Below are positions 1 through 5,475 of a stretch of 6,373 bases of DNA, one piece after another. The translations under genes were made by a program, and so were the position numbers. The DNA is from an uncultured Eubacteriales bacterium (lineage in GTDB: Bacteria; Bacillota; Clostridia; Oscillospirales; CAG-272): positions 1 through 6,373 of the forward strand of contig CABPZV010000120.1 of the NCBI GenBank assembly GCA_902462015.1. Direction: 5' to 3'. Numbering within the stretch: the stretch's first letter is position 1; each line of letters starts with the position of its first letter. Below the pieces are notes generated by a model, which did not search any database, was not told where the DNA came from, and worked only from the letters and a program-made list of their open reading frames with translations.

Positions 1-3
1 AAT

Positions 4-28
4 GGTGGGACATCTTGCCTGAGTTATA
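4..28. repeat. Left arm of a 25-bp inverted repeat flanking the lysis cassette
   Basis: This 25-bp segment, beginning GGTGGGACATCTTGC, is the reverse complement of 1860-1884 at 23 of 25 positions; both differences are transitions. The two arms enclose about 1.83 kb containing the whole lysis cassette and its terminator. Such a match is very unlikely by chance. The arms could be the ends of a small non-autonomous mobile element, recombination sites of an invertible segment, or two copies of a dispersed repeat. No recombinase is encoded between them, and sequence left of position 1 is not available. I do not recognise the repeat as the end of a named IS family. Confidence 0.75.
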
Positions 29-153
29 ATTTAATTAGTCGGGACAGTTTAATATCTATTATCAATGTGTTATTGTTAATACGTAAAAGTTAGCGGCAGT
101 TACGATATTAAAAACAACACACCGGTCGTCAAAAATAAAGGAGGTTATCGGAA

Positions 154-288
154 ATGAAATCAAAAAGCATAATTATGCCGATATTAAAAAATTCAGCCGT
201 ATGTAAAGCGGCTGTCGTCTTCAGCTTTACAGCAGACCTTTTTTTTATGCAGCTTCAGGAAAGAGGTAAAAGCAGAAATGTTGTTTGA
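154..288 (+). CDS. Small ORF of 44 codons with strong ribosome site, first gene of the lysis cassette
   Basis: The 44-residue product (MKSKSIIMPILKNSAVCKAA...RNVV) is not recognised. The support for translation is a near-ideal ribosome site, AAAGGAGG at 137-144, nine bases before the ATG. The stop TGA lies inside the next gene, so the two overlap by 11 bases, as in translationally coupled phage genes. The middle (about residues 15-34) is moderately hydrophobic but broken by charged residues, so a membrane segment is uncertain. It may be a small lysis or leader peptide, or the 5' remnant of a longer holin-type gene now frameshifted. A run of eight T at 239-246 lies inside it, and imperfect pairing upstream (about 204-230) hints at an attenuator, but the stem is weak and about ten bases from the T run. 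No convincing promoter was found in 29-136, where only a TATAAT hexamer at 25-30, inside the left repeat, resembles a -10 box. Confidence 0.45.
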   Translation: MKSKSIIMPILKNSAVCKAAVVFSFTADLFFMQLQERGKSRNVV

Positions 289-577
289 ACTGTTTATAAA
301 ATGGCTTATTCCTTTTCTGCTTGGCGCAGCAGTAACTTTCTTCGGAACTATGATGTTAAGAATCAAGGCTATAAAAAACGGTCTGCAGTGTCTTCTCCGA
401 GCGGAAATCATACGATCATATGACAAATACAAAGAGAAAAAATTTGCACCTGTATACGTAAAAGAAGCACTGACCAAAGCATATTGCGCTTATCACGCAT
501 TAGGAGGAAACGACGTTGCAACCGCTCTGTACAATGAGACAATGGAGCTTCCGACCGAACCGTCATTCGAAAGTTAA
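278..577 (+). CDS. Phage-type small membrane-anchored protein, putative holin-associated
   Basis: This is a 99-residue protein with one N-terminal hydrophobic segment at about residues 5-27 and a short basic linker (RIKAIKNG). The soluble tail (about 35-99) is rich in charged and aromatic residues and ends in acidic and proline residues. The pattern NGLQCLLRAEIIR followed by AYHALGGNDVAT resembles, from memory, a family of short uncharacterised prophage proteins found beside endolysins in Clostridia; I could not run a search. The position immediately before a GH25 endolysin suggests a part in cell lysis, as a holin or holin partner, but a single membrane segment is not proof. A ribosome site (AGGAAAGAGG, ending at 265) lies upstream of the ATG at 278. 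The start overlaps the end of the preceding small ORF, which supports coupling. Confidence 0.75.
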   Translation: MLFELFIKWLIPFLLGAAVTFFGTMMLRIKAIKNGLQCLLRAEIIRSYDKYKEKKFAPVYVKEALTKAYCAYHALGGNDVATALYNETMELPTEPSFES

Positions 578-630
578 CTAAAAGACAATCGTCGCAATAA
601 GTTTTCACAATGTCCCCCAAAAGGAAACAG

Positions 631-697
631 CAAAGTTTTATGTCCTGCCTTTCAGAAAGGCAATATTTTATCGAATCTGAAATCGGACAAAACTTTG
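631..697 (+). promoter_or_regulatory. Nested stem-loop in the leader of the endolysin gene
   Basis: An outer stem pairs CAAAGTTTT plus GTCC (631-639 and 642-645, with a two-base AT bulge) with 685-697: thirteen base pairs. Enclosed within it is a near-perfect palindrome at 646-662 (TGCCTTTC, A, GAAAGGCA). The structure closes ten bases before the ribosome site (AAAGGA, 708-713) of the endolysin gene. No U-tract follows, so it is not an ordinary terminator. It may affect mRNA stability, processing or translation of the endolysin, which would separate its expression from the upstream genes. The role is inferred; the pairing is directly visible. Confidence 0.5.
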
Positions 698-725
698 AAC
701 ACGTGAGAAAGGAATGGTAATAAAA

Positions 726-1715
726 ATGAAAATAGCAGGAATAGATATTTCAAAATGGCAAGGAGATTTAAATTTTACAAAAGTACGCGAAGAAGGTTTT
801 GATTTTACAATTATACGCGCAGGAAGCGGAACTGTGCCCGATCCTATGTTTGAAAAAAATTACACAAGGGCAAAAAATGCAGGCATGAACATCGGCGCTT
901 ACTGGTATACCTACGCACAAAATACAGACCAAGCAGAAGCGGAAGCAGAGCTTTGCAATAAAATAATAAAAGGAAAAAAGTTTGAACTTCCAATCTATTT
1001 CGATATTGAAGATAACTCTGTCTTAGGGCTTGGCGTAAACACGGCAACGGCTCTTGTACATGCATTTTGCAAACGAATGGAAAGCTACAAATATTTTGCC
1101 GGAGTATACTCGTCTCTTTCAATATTTAACAGCCGCCTCAATGATTCGGAACTTCAACGATATGCCCATTGGGTCGCTTGCTGGAGCACATCCTGCAGCT
1201 ATCCTTACCCTGAAAGCTTTGGAATGTGGCAGTACGGCGGAGAAACAAATCTGATACGTTCAAATCAGGTTGCAGGAAAGACAGTCGACCAAAACTATAT
1301 GCTTGTTGATTATCCTTCTATGATAAAGTCGAAAGGCTTGAATGGTTATGCCGATTTAAATTACGATGTAAACGGAGATGGAGCAGTCAATTCGAAAGAC
1401 ATTATTTCTGAAATGAAAGCAATTGCATCAGGAGAAACAAACACCATCTTTGATCTTAACGGAGACGGAAAGGTCAACAGCAAGGACACTGTGGCTATTA
1501 TGAAAAATATTTCAGGTGCAGAATTATCTGAAGTTCAGAATCCGCCGTCAGTTCCGGATAAGCAGGATTATACGGAATACACTGTAGTAAGCGGAGATAC
1601 ACTATCAGGGATAGCTGCTAAATTCGGTACGACGTACCAAAAAATAGCGGAATACAACGGAATAGAAAATCCTAATCTGATTATTTCAGGACAGATGCTG
1701 AAAATTCCTAAATGA
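726..1715 (+). CDS. Modular endolysin: GH25 muramidase, dockerin, LysM
   Basis: A peptidoglycan hydrolase of 329 residues. Residues 1-200 are a GH25 (Chalaropsis-type) N-acetylmuramidase: it opens with GIDISKWQGD (catalytic-site Asp7), carries the acidic DIED motif with Asp93 and Glu95 as likely catalytic residues, and ends near VDQNY. Residues 205-264 form a type I-like dockerin with two calcium loops of the DxNxDGxxNxxD type at 214-225 and 243-254. A proline-containing linker leads to one LysM domain at 284-329, which should bind the glycan. There is no signal peptide, as expected of a holin-dependent phage endolysin rather than a secreted autolysin. I chose ATG 726 because AAAGGA (708-713) directly abuts the in-frame ATG 714, leaving it no spacer, and the family usually starts with MKI-GIDISKWQG. 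It follows the phage-type gene by 148 bases and has its own terminator. The dockerin is the odd part, because dockerins normally attach exported enzymes to cohesin scaffolds. Confidence 0.93.
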   Translation: MKIAGIDISKWQGDLNFTKVREEGFDFTIIRAGSGTVPDPMFEKNYTRAKNAGMNIGAYWYTYAQNTDQAEAEAELCNKIIKGKKFELPIYFDIEDNSVLGLGVNTATALVHAFCKRMESYKYFAGVYSSLSIFNSRLNDSELQRYAHWVACWSTSCSYPYPESFGMWQYGGETNLIRSNQVAGKTVDQNYMLVDYPSMIKSKGLNGYADLNYDVNGDGAVNSKDIISEMKAIASGETNTIFDLNGDGKVNSKDTVAIMKNISGAELSEVQNPPSVPDKQDYTEYTVVSGDTLSGIAAKFGTTYQKIAEYNGIENPNLIISGQMLKIPK

Positions 1716-1802
1716 TAAGCAACATTCAACTAATATTTGAGTTGCTGTAATCTTTAGTTAAAACGCTGCTGCTGACTCTTTTCGGCTGCCAAAGTAAACT
1801 AA

Positions 1803-1858
1803 ACAGCTCTATTATCAGACATAAATATGATGTCAGATAAATAGAGCTGTCTTTTATT
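1803..1858 (+). terminator. Intrinsic terminator of the endolysin gene
   Basis: A long hairpin pairs ACAGCTCTAT-TATC with GATAAATAGAGCTGT (one bulged base) and continues inward as GACAT/ATGTC around a seven-base loop. It is followed by CTTTTATT. It lies 88 bases after the endolysin stop and directly before the right inverted repeat, so the cassette ends with its own terminator. Because the stem is long, some termination of transcripts coming from cysK on the other strand is possible, but no T run exists on that side. Confidence 0.85.
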
Positions 1859-1859
1859 G

Positions 1860-1884
1860 TATAACTTAAGCAAGATGTCCCACC
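1860..1884. repeat. Right arm of the 25-bp inverted repeat
   Basis: This is the reverse complement of 4-28 with two transitions. It begins one base after the endolysin terminator and ends exactly where the first hairpin of the structured non-coding block starts (1885). The flanking bases (AAT before the left arm, TTA after the right arm) do not form an obvious target-site duplication, although only three bases are available on the left. Confidence 0.75.
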
Positions 1885-2120
1885 TTAAGGCGACAGCCTT
1901 AATGATGGCCGCCTCTTAAGGCAATCGCCTTTAAAGCGGCCGCCCTAATGGCGATCGTCTTTCAGGCGGCGGGTTACATTACCATTCCGTGGGAGATACA
2001 ATCTCCGACTGGAATGGTTGCCACGCCATTTGACGGGGCGAGCCCCTTATTAAATAAATGAAATTTTCACTTCTACCAAGACGAGCGCCATAATTGGCGT
2101 TTGCCTGTCAAGGCGCGCCT
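1885..2120. repeat. Hairpin-rich non-coding block between convergent genes
   Basis: Stretch 1885-2120 carries successive palindromes and no credible ORF. They are: TTAAGGC-GACA-GCCTTAA (1885-1902); GGCCGC/GCGGCC (1907-1912 with 1936-1941) enclosing TTAAGGC/GCCTTTAA (1916-1934, one bulge); ACCATTCC/GGAATGGT (1981-1988 with 2011-2018) enclosing GGAGAT-ACA-ATCTCC (1992-2006); GGGG/CCCC around CGAG (2035-2046); CGCCA-TAAT-TGGCG (2086-2099); and the 10-bp palindrome AGGCGCGCCT (2111-2120). The first two hairpins share the same TTAAGGC/GCCTTAA motif, so that unit seems repeated. GC runs here contrast with the AT-rich spacers elsewhere. It could be a REP- or MITE-like intergenic repeat or a structured RNA. 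I do not recognise a named family. Confidence 0.6.
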
Positions 2121-2126
2121 GTTTAA

Positions 2127-2147
2127 GCGTTATCTTTTTTGCGTTAT
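2127..2147. repeat. Short direct repeat GCGTTAT
   Basis: The heptamer GCGTTAT occurs at 2127-2133 and again at 2141-2147, separated by CTTTTTT. It lies at the right edge of the hairpin block. It could be a slippage duplication or a target-site duplication trace, but seven bases can recur by chance. Confidence 0.25.
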
Positions 2148-2166
2148 GGAGATATGCAAAATAAGC

Positions 2167-2212
2167 CTGAATAACAAATATTATTGAATTGCAAACAATA
2201 AAAATTATTCAG
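2167..2212 (-). terminator. Possible terminator overlapping the cysK stop codon
   Basis: On the minus strand CTGAATAA (2205-2212, which includes the stop codon) pairs with TTATTCAG (2167-2174). A second TTATTG/CAATAA stem lies inside it. The hairpin is AT-rich and is followed only by GCTTATTTTGC, a poor U-tract, so it may terminate weakly or protect the 3' end. No better cysK terminator is seen before the hairpin block. Confidence 0.4.
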
Positions 2213-3134
2213 AAAACATCGGTGTAGAGAGGTATCTTTCTCCGGTATCCGGAAGAAGAGCAACAATAACCTTTCCTTTGTTTTCGGGACGTTGCGCAAG
2301 CTTTGTAGCTGCAAACACGGCGGCTCCGGACGAAATCCCGACAAGTAAGCCTTCTTTGCGTGCCAAAGTACGTCCCATTTCAAATGCATCCTCATTTTCT
2401 ACAGTTATAATCTCATCGTAAATCTTTGTATTCAGTGTATCCGGAACAAAGCCTGCGCCGATTCCCTGAATTTTATGTGGACCGGGAGTGCCTTTAGAAA
2501 GCACCGGAGAACCCGCCGGTTCTACGGCAACAACCTTAATATTTGCATTTTGTGATTTAAGATACTCGCCAACTCCGGTTATGGTACCTCCGGTCCCAAC
2601 TCCTGCAACAAATATGTCTACCCTGCCATCGGTATCTTCCCAAATTTCAGGTCCGGTAGTATTCCGGTGTGCGGTCGGATTGGATATATTGGTAAACTGA
2701 CTGGGAATAAAACTGTTCGGCGTTTCCGCAGCAAGCTCCTGCGCTTTTTCAATAGCCCCCTTCATTCCCTTTGCACCTTCGGTAAGAACAAGCTCTGCAC
2801 CATATGCCTTTAAAAGATTACGGCGTTCAACGCTCATCGTCTCCGGCATTGTAAGAATTATCTTATATCCCCTTGAAGCGGCTACAGCTGCAAGCCCTAT
2901 TCCTGTATTTCCGCTCGTAGGCTCAATGATAACAGCCCCAGGTTTTAATTCGCCCTTTTTTTCTGCGTTATCAACCATCGCCTTAGCAATTCTGTCCTTT
3001 ACGCTCCCGGCAGGATTAAAATATTCAAGCTTTCCATAAATCGTGGCGTCAAGTTTATTCTGTGCGATGTAATTCGTCAGTTTAAGAAGAGGTGTCTTCC
3101 CTATCAGATCTGTTATTCTGTCAAATGTTTTCAT
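2205..3134 (-). CDS. cysK: Cysteine synthase (O-acetylserine sulfhydrylase)
   Basis: This PLP enzyme makes L-cysteine and acetate from O-acetyl-L-serine and sulfide in the cytoplasm, the last step of cysteine biosynthesis. The 309 residues match the usual CysK length. Visible motifs are the PLP lysine Lys46 in NPAGSVKDR, the TSGNTG substrate loop at 73-78, the phosphate-binding GTGGT at 180-184, SSG at 268-270 near the pyridine nitrogen, and the CysK-type C-terminus PDTGERYLST. I chose the ATG at 3134 because AAAGGA sits nine bases upstream and MKTFDRITDLIGKTPLL is the family's normal start; an in-frame ATG farther upstream overlaps that ribosome site. It is monocistronic with its own promoter (3296-3324), and no cysE or sulfur-transport gene lies next to it. 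All key residues are present, so it is probably active. Confidence 0.97.
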   Translation of the reverse strand: MKTFDRITDLIGKTPLLKLTNYIAQNKLDATIYGKLEYFNPAGSVKDRIAKAMVDNAEKKGELKPGAVIIEPTSGNTGIGLAAVAASRGYKIILTMPETMSVERRNLLKAYGAELVLTEGAKGMKGAIEKAQELAAETPNSFIPSQFTNISNPTAHRNTTGPEIWEDTDGRVDIFVAGVGTGGTITGVGEYLKSQNANIKVVAVEPAGSPVLSKGTPGPHKIQGIGAGFVPDTLNTKIYDEIITVENEDAFEMGRTLARKEGLLVGISSGAAVFAATKLAQRPENKGKVIVALLPDTGERYLSTPMFSE

Positions 3135-3256
3135 GGCAAATATTCCTTTCATAATTAACAATTATAATATTTATAACAGTGCTTTGATAGATTTATATGA
3201 GAAAATCAAAAATTATAGAAATCTTCATATTATTCTATGATGTACGTTCAACTCTT

Positions 3257-3282
3257 CATATATAACCTATCGTTCCTATATG
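3257..3282. promoter_or_regulatory. Imperfect palindrome in the cysK leader, possible operator
   Basis: CATATA (3257-3262) and TATATG (3277-3282) form the ends of a 26-bp imperfect palindrome, with nine of thirteen positions paired. It begins about 14 bases downstream of the cysK -10 box, a position suited to a repressor. Cysteine regulators of the CymR type act on such genes in Firmicutes, but I cannot match a consensus. The region is AT-rich, so chance symmetry is plausible. No T-box specifier or antiterminator motif was seen in this leader. Confidence 0.25.
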
Positions 3283-3295
3283 TTTTATATGTATT

Positions 3296-3324
3296 ATAAT
3301 AACACTAATACAAACAATTGTCAA
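3296..3324 (-). promoter_or_regulatory. cysK promoter
   Basis: On the minus strand the -35 box TTGACA (3319-3324) is a perfect match and the -10 box TATTAT (3296-3301) is five of six, with a 17-base spacer. Transcription should start near 3289, giving a leader of about 155 bases before the cysK ATG. Apart from the tRNA terminator at its right end, the 3325-3440 stretch shows nothing else convincing. Confidence 0.75.
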
Positions 3325-3435
3325 GATATTTTATAAATAATATTTCAAAAACTCTATTAGGAATTTATTTCAGCTAATAAAATATTTTTTTACATCAACT
3401 TTCCGTATTGACATCGCATAAACAATGACATCAGA

Positions 3436-3475
3436 TAACAAAAACGGCAAGTTTCAAATCGAAACTTGCCGTTTT
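3436..3475 (-). terminator. Terminator of the tRNA-Thr/tRNA-Tyr unit
   Basis: A perfect 15-bp stem (3461-3475 with 3441-3455) around a five-base loop ends in CCGTTTTTG on the minus strand. It begins one base after the CCA end of tRNA-Tyr. It should end the tRNA transcript efficiently and insulate the cysK promoter downstream. Confidence 0.93.
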
Positions 3476-3476
3476 C

Positions 3477-3561
3477 TGGTGGGGGAAGATGGATTCGGAC
3501 CATCGAAGTCACTGACAACAGATTTACAGTCTGCCCCCTTTGGCCACTCGGGAATTCCCCC
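3477..3561 (-). tRNA. tRNA-Tyr (anticodon GTA)
   Basis: This 85-base class II tRNA has a GGGGGAA/TTCCCCC acceptor stem, a CCC/GGG D-stem, an anticodon stem CAGA.../TCTG with loop CTGTAAA (anticodon GTA), a long variable arm, a T-arm with the GGTCCGAATCC motif, discriminator A and an encoded CCA. The first base follows directly on the CCA of tRNA-Thr, with no spacer. Confidence 0.97.
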
Positions 3562-3636
3562 TGGAGCTGGTGATCGGAGTCGAACCAACAACCTGCTGAT
3601 TACAAATCAGCTGCTCTGCCATTGAGCCACACCAGC
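3562..3636 (-). tRNA. tRNA-Thr (anticodon TGT)
   Basis: This 75-base tRNA has acceptor stem GCTGGTG/CACCAGC, D-stem GCTC/GAGC, anticodon stem GCTGA/TCAGC with loop TTTGTAA (anticodon TGT, reading ACA and probably other Thr codons), a T-loop TTCGACT, discriminator T and an encoded CCA. It is the first tRNA of the unit, about 53 bases downstream of the expected transcription start. Confidence 0.97.
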
Positions 3637-3695
3637 ATCACAAATTTATTATATTTTTCATCTCAACAAACCATTTCCTGCTGAGCACGTTTTTT

Positions 3696-3724
3696 ATTAT
3701 ACCATAAGAATATTTGTTTGTCAA
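3696..3724 (-). promoter_or_regulatory. Consensus promoter of the tRNA unit
   Basis: On the minus strand TTGACA (3719-3724) and TATAAT (3696-3701) are both perfect, with a 17-base spacer. This is the strength expected for a stable-RNA promoter. Transcription would start near 3689 and yield a leader of about 53 bases before tRNA-Thr. Confidence 0.9.
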
Positions 3725-3880
3725 TAGATTTTTTAAAGTTTTTTGCCGTTCTATGTTTATAAATTTTTATATAATGTTCTGCTCTTATTATTTCCATTAT
3801 ATCAGATAGATATTAACAACAAAAGCTTTTTTAATCTCAATTTAGTTTATTTATCTGATGCTAACAGTCAAAATTAAATT
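3725..3880. other. AT-rich spacer between gpsA terminator and tRNA promoter
   Basis: No ORF with a ribosome site was found. The only structure seen is an 8-bp inverted repeat, ATCAGATA at 3801-3808 and TATCTGAT at 3852-3859, separated by 43 bases. In such AT-rich sequence it may be coincidental. AT-rich DNA directly upstream of the -35 could act as an UP element for the tRNA promoter. Confidence 0.35.
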
Positions 3881-3923
3881 AAAAAAGCTGTGTGCCGTAC
3901 ATAGTCTGCAAAAAACACACAGC
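3881..3923 (-). terminator. Intrinsic terminator of gpsA
   Basis: On the minus strand GCTGTGTG (3916-3923) pairs with CACACAGC (3887-3894), followed by six T. The loop is 21 bases. It lies 32 bases after the gpsA stop codon. Confidence 0.85.
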
Positions 3924-3955
3924 CATAAATACATGTAAAATGAAAACGGAACATA

Positions 3956-5353
3956 TCATAAATTTAAATTATAAGCAATTCCCACATTTTCTTTAGCAAG
4001 AACTTCAAGCGCGGAGGCGTCAGGTTCTTCGACCGAAACGGTTTGCGCACGGTATTTTCGTACAAATTCTGCAAGCCGCACCGGGTTATCCGTCGGAATC
4101 ACAAGATCAACTGCTTTCAATGCTTCCAGTACATTTTTTCTTTCATTATAATTTTGCTTTACATTTTCCGCCGATGATTCTGTACGCAATGCAATAATTA
4201 AAACATCCGAGGTATCCTTAATTCGTTTAAGCCGTTCGACCTCACGGTAATCAATACAGTCAAAAGTTCCGTATGCTATAACCCGTTTAGGCTCTGATGA
4301 CAGTGCTGCGGACTTATCCGTATTTCCCGTTTTATCATCATATATACTCCCATTTTCTGATTTCTTTTTGCGTGTCATAAGAGCATATACCTGTTCTGCA
4401 GGACTGTATCCGCGATTTATAATGGCATCAACTCCGCGGACGATCGGCATGTCAATACCGAATTTATCAGCAAGTTCAAGAGCTGCCGGAATTGCATTTA
4501 CACCCTCTACCACCATGCCAATTTGACCGATCGCATCTTTAGGCTCCATTCCTCTTCCAATCATTTTTCCGCATCTGTTGTTTCTTGAATGCTCGCTTGT
4601 AGCGGTAACAATCATATCTCCAATTCCTGCAAGTCCGGAAAAAGTTTCCTGACGGCAGCCCATTGCAGTTCCAAGTCTTGTAATCTCCGCCATTCCGCGC
4701 GTTATCAGCGCAGCTCTTGTATTGTCGCCGTATCCAAGTCCTGCCGAAATACCTGCCGCAAGAGCAACAATATTTTTCAACGCACCGCAAAGCTCAACGC
4801 CCTTGACGTCTGTGTTCGTATAGATTCTCATGCAAGTATTCATAAAAATATCCTGAACATATTTAGCAGTTTTCTCATCCGTACAAGCAGATACAATCGA
4901 TGACGGCATATCAAGCGCAACCTCCTCTGCATGAGTCGGCCCTGAAAGCGCCACAAGCTTTACACCGCCGTGATTTCCATCCTTATTCAGTTCGTCGTAT
5001 ATCACCTCTGTCATAGTCATCAGCGTACCCGGCTCAATTCCCTTTGCGACATCGACAATAATCTGACCGTCAGACACAAACGGTCTGACTGCACCTGATG
5101 TACTTCTCACAAATACAGACGGAACTGCAAACAATATTATATCTTTATTTTGACAGACCTCCTCCGCATCTGAAGTAAATTTTATTTCGTCCGGAAGCTC
5201 AATCCCAGGCAAATTCGGATGAATGCGACTTTTTGAAAGCAGCTCAATCTCCTCTTTCAGGGCTGACCAAACAACAACCCCGTGCTCATTGACCGCAAGC
5301 ATTCTTGCAAGTGCGATCCCCCATGTTCCTGCCCCAAGAATTCCTATTTTCAT
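3956..5353 (-). CDS. gpsA: Glycerol-3-phosphate dehydrogenase fused to a degenerate cytidylyltransferase-like domain
   Basis: Residues 1-330 are a complete NAD(P)H-dependent glycerol-3-phosphate dehydrogenase, which reduces dihydroxyacetone phosphate to sn-glycerol 3-phosphate for phospholipid synthesis. They show the Rossmann motif GAGTWG (7-12), Lys104 in VAKG, and the family signature around Lys193 in GALKNIVALAAG. Typical GpsA proteins are about 330-340 residues; this one has 465. After a polar linker (about 330-356), residues 358-462 resemble the nucleotidyltransferase fold of glycerol-3-phosphate cytidylyltransferase (TagD): YGTFD at 361-365, LKRIKDTSDVLIIAL, NERKNVLEALKAVDLVIP. The HxGH catalytic motif is replaced by Asp-Tyr-Arg-Glu (368-371), so nucleotidyl transfer is unlikely; the domain may bind a ligand or partner. 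Start ATG 5353 has GAGGAGG upstream with a longish spacer. It has its own terminator and follows the pspC terminator. I found no clear promoter. The dehydrogenase call is firm; the C-terminal call rests on motif comparison from memory. Confidence 0.95.
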   Translation of the reverse strand: MKIGILGAGTWGIALARMLAVNEHGVVVWSALKEEIELLSKSRIHPNLPGIELPDEIKFTSDAEEVCQNKDIILFAVPSVFVRSTSGAVRPFVSDGQIIVDVAKGIEPGTLMTMTEVIYDELNKDGNHGGVKLVALSGPTHAEEVALDMPSSIVSACTDEKTAKYVQDIFMNTCMRIYTNTDVKGVELCGALKNIVALAAGISAGLGYGDNTRAALITRGMAEITRLGTAMGCRQETFSGLAGIGDMIVTATSEHSRNNRCGKMIGRGMEPKDAIGQIGMVVEGVNAIPAALELADKFGIDMPIVRGVDAIINRGYSPAEQVYALMTRKKKSENGSIYDDKTGNTDKSAALSSEPKRVIAYGTFDCIDYREVERLKRIKDTSDVLIIALRTESSAENVKQNYNERKNVLEALKAVDLVIPTDNPVRLAEFVRKYRAQTVSVEEPDASALEVLAKENVGIAYNLNL

Positions 5354-5392
5354 TTGAAAGCTTCTTCCTCCTCTACTGCCAAACCCACGGCA

Positions 5393-5416
5393 AAATCATA
5401 TTTAAAATGATGATTT
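5393..5416. promoter_or_regulatory. Inverted repeat upstream of gpsA, possible operator
   Basis: AAATCAT (5393-5399) and ATGATTT (5410-5416) form a 7-bp inverted repeat with a 10-base spacer, about 40 bases upstream of the gpsA start and just after the pspC terminator. It lies where a gpsA promoter would be expected, but I could not place -35 and -10 boxes with acceptable spacing. Low confidence because of the AT-rich context. Confidence 0.25.
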
Positions 5417-5417
5417 C

Positions 5418-5461
5418 AAAAAACACGCGGGCTGTGTCACTCGTTAACACCAAAACCCGCG
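5418..5461 (-). terminator. Intrinsic terminator after pspC
   Basis: On the minus strand CGCGGG (5456-5461) pairs with CCCGCG (5426-5431). An inner GTGT/ACAC helix strengthens it, and GTGTTTTTT follows. It begins 15 bases after the pspC stop codon and separates the pqqD-pspC unit from gpsA. Confidence 0.85.
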
Positions 5462-5475
5462 CGCATTTCTTCATG

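Noticed and set aside
193..620. Minus-strand frames opposite the phage-type membrane gene
   Set aside because: They lack ribosome sites and oppose a better-supported gene with a ribosome site and phage context.
609..620. Possible third copy of the inverted-repeat core (GGGACAT on the minus strand)
   Set aside because: Only about seven to nine bases match and similarity stops outside the core, so chance is a sufficient explanation.
844..1254. Two other open frames inside the endolysin gene
   Set aside because: They are out-of-frame shadows of a well-supported GH25-dockerin-LysM protein, with no ribosome sites or recognisable motifs.
1885..2120. CRISPR array
   Set aside because: The hairpins differ in sequence and spacing. 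There is no regular direct repeat with unique spacers and no cas gene nearby.
3409..3439. Plus-strand TTGACA that might form a promoter towards the tRNA genes
   Set aside because: The hexamer 17 bases downstream matches TATAAT at only three positions, and nothing on the plus strand there needs a promoter.
3425..3625. 66-codon plus-strand frame across the tRNA region
   Set aside because: It is antisense to the tRNA terminator and both tRNAs, which explain the sequence fully. It has no ribosome site.
4539..4903. Open frames on both strands within gpsA
   Set aside because: They are rich in Cys, Ser and Arg, as expected for shadow frames, and they lie over conserved GpsA motifs.
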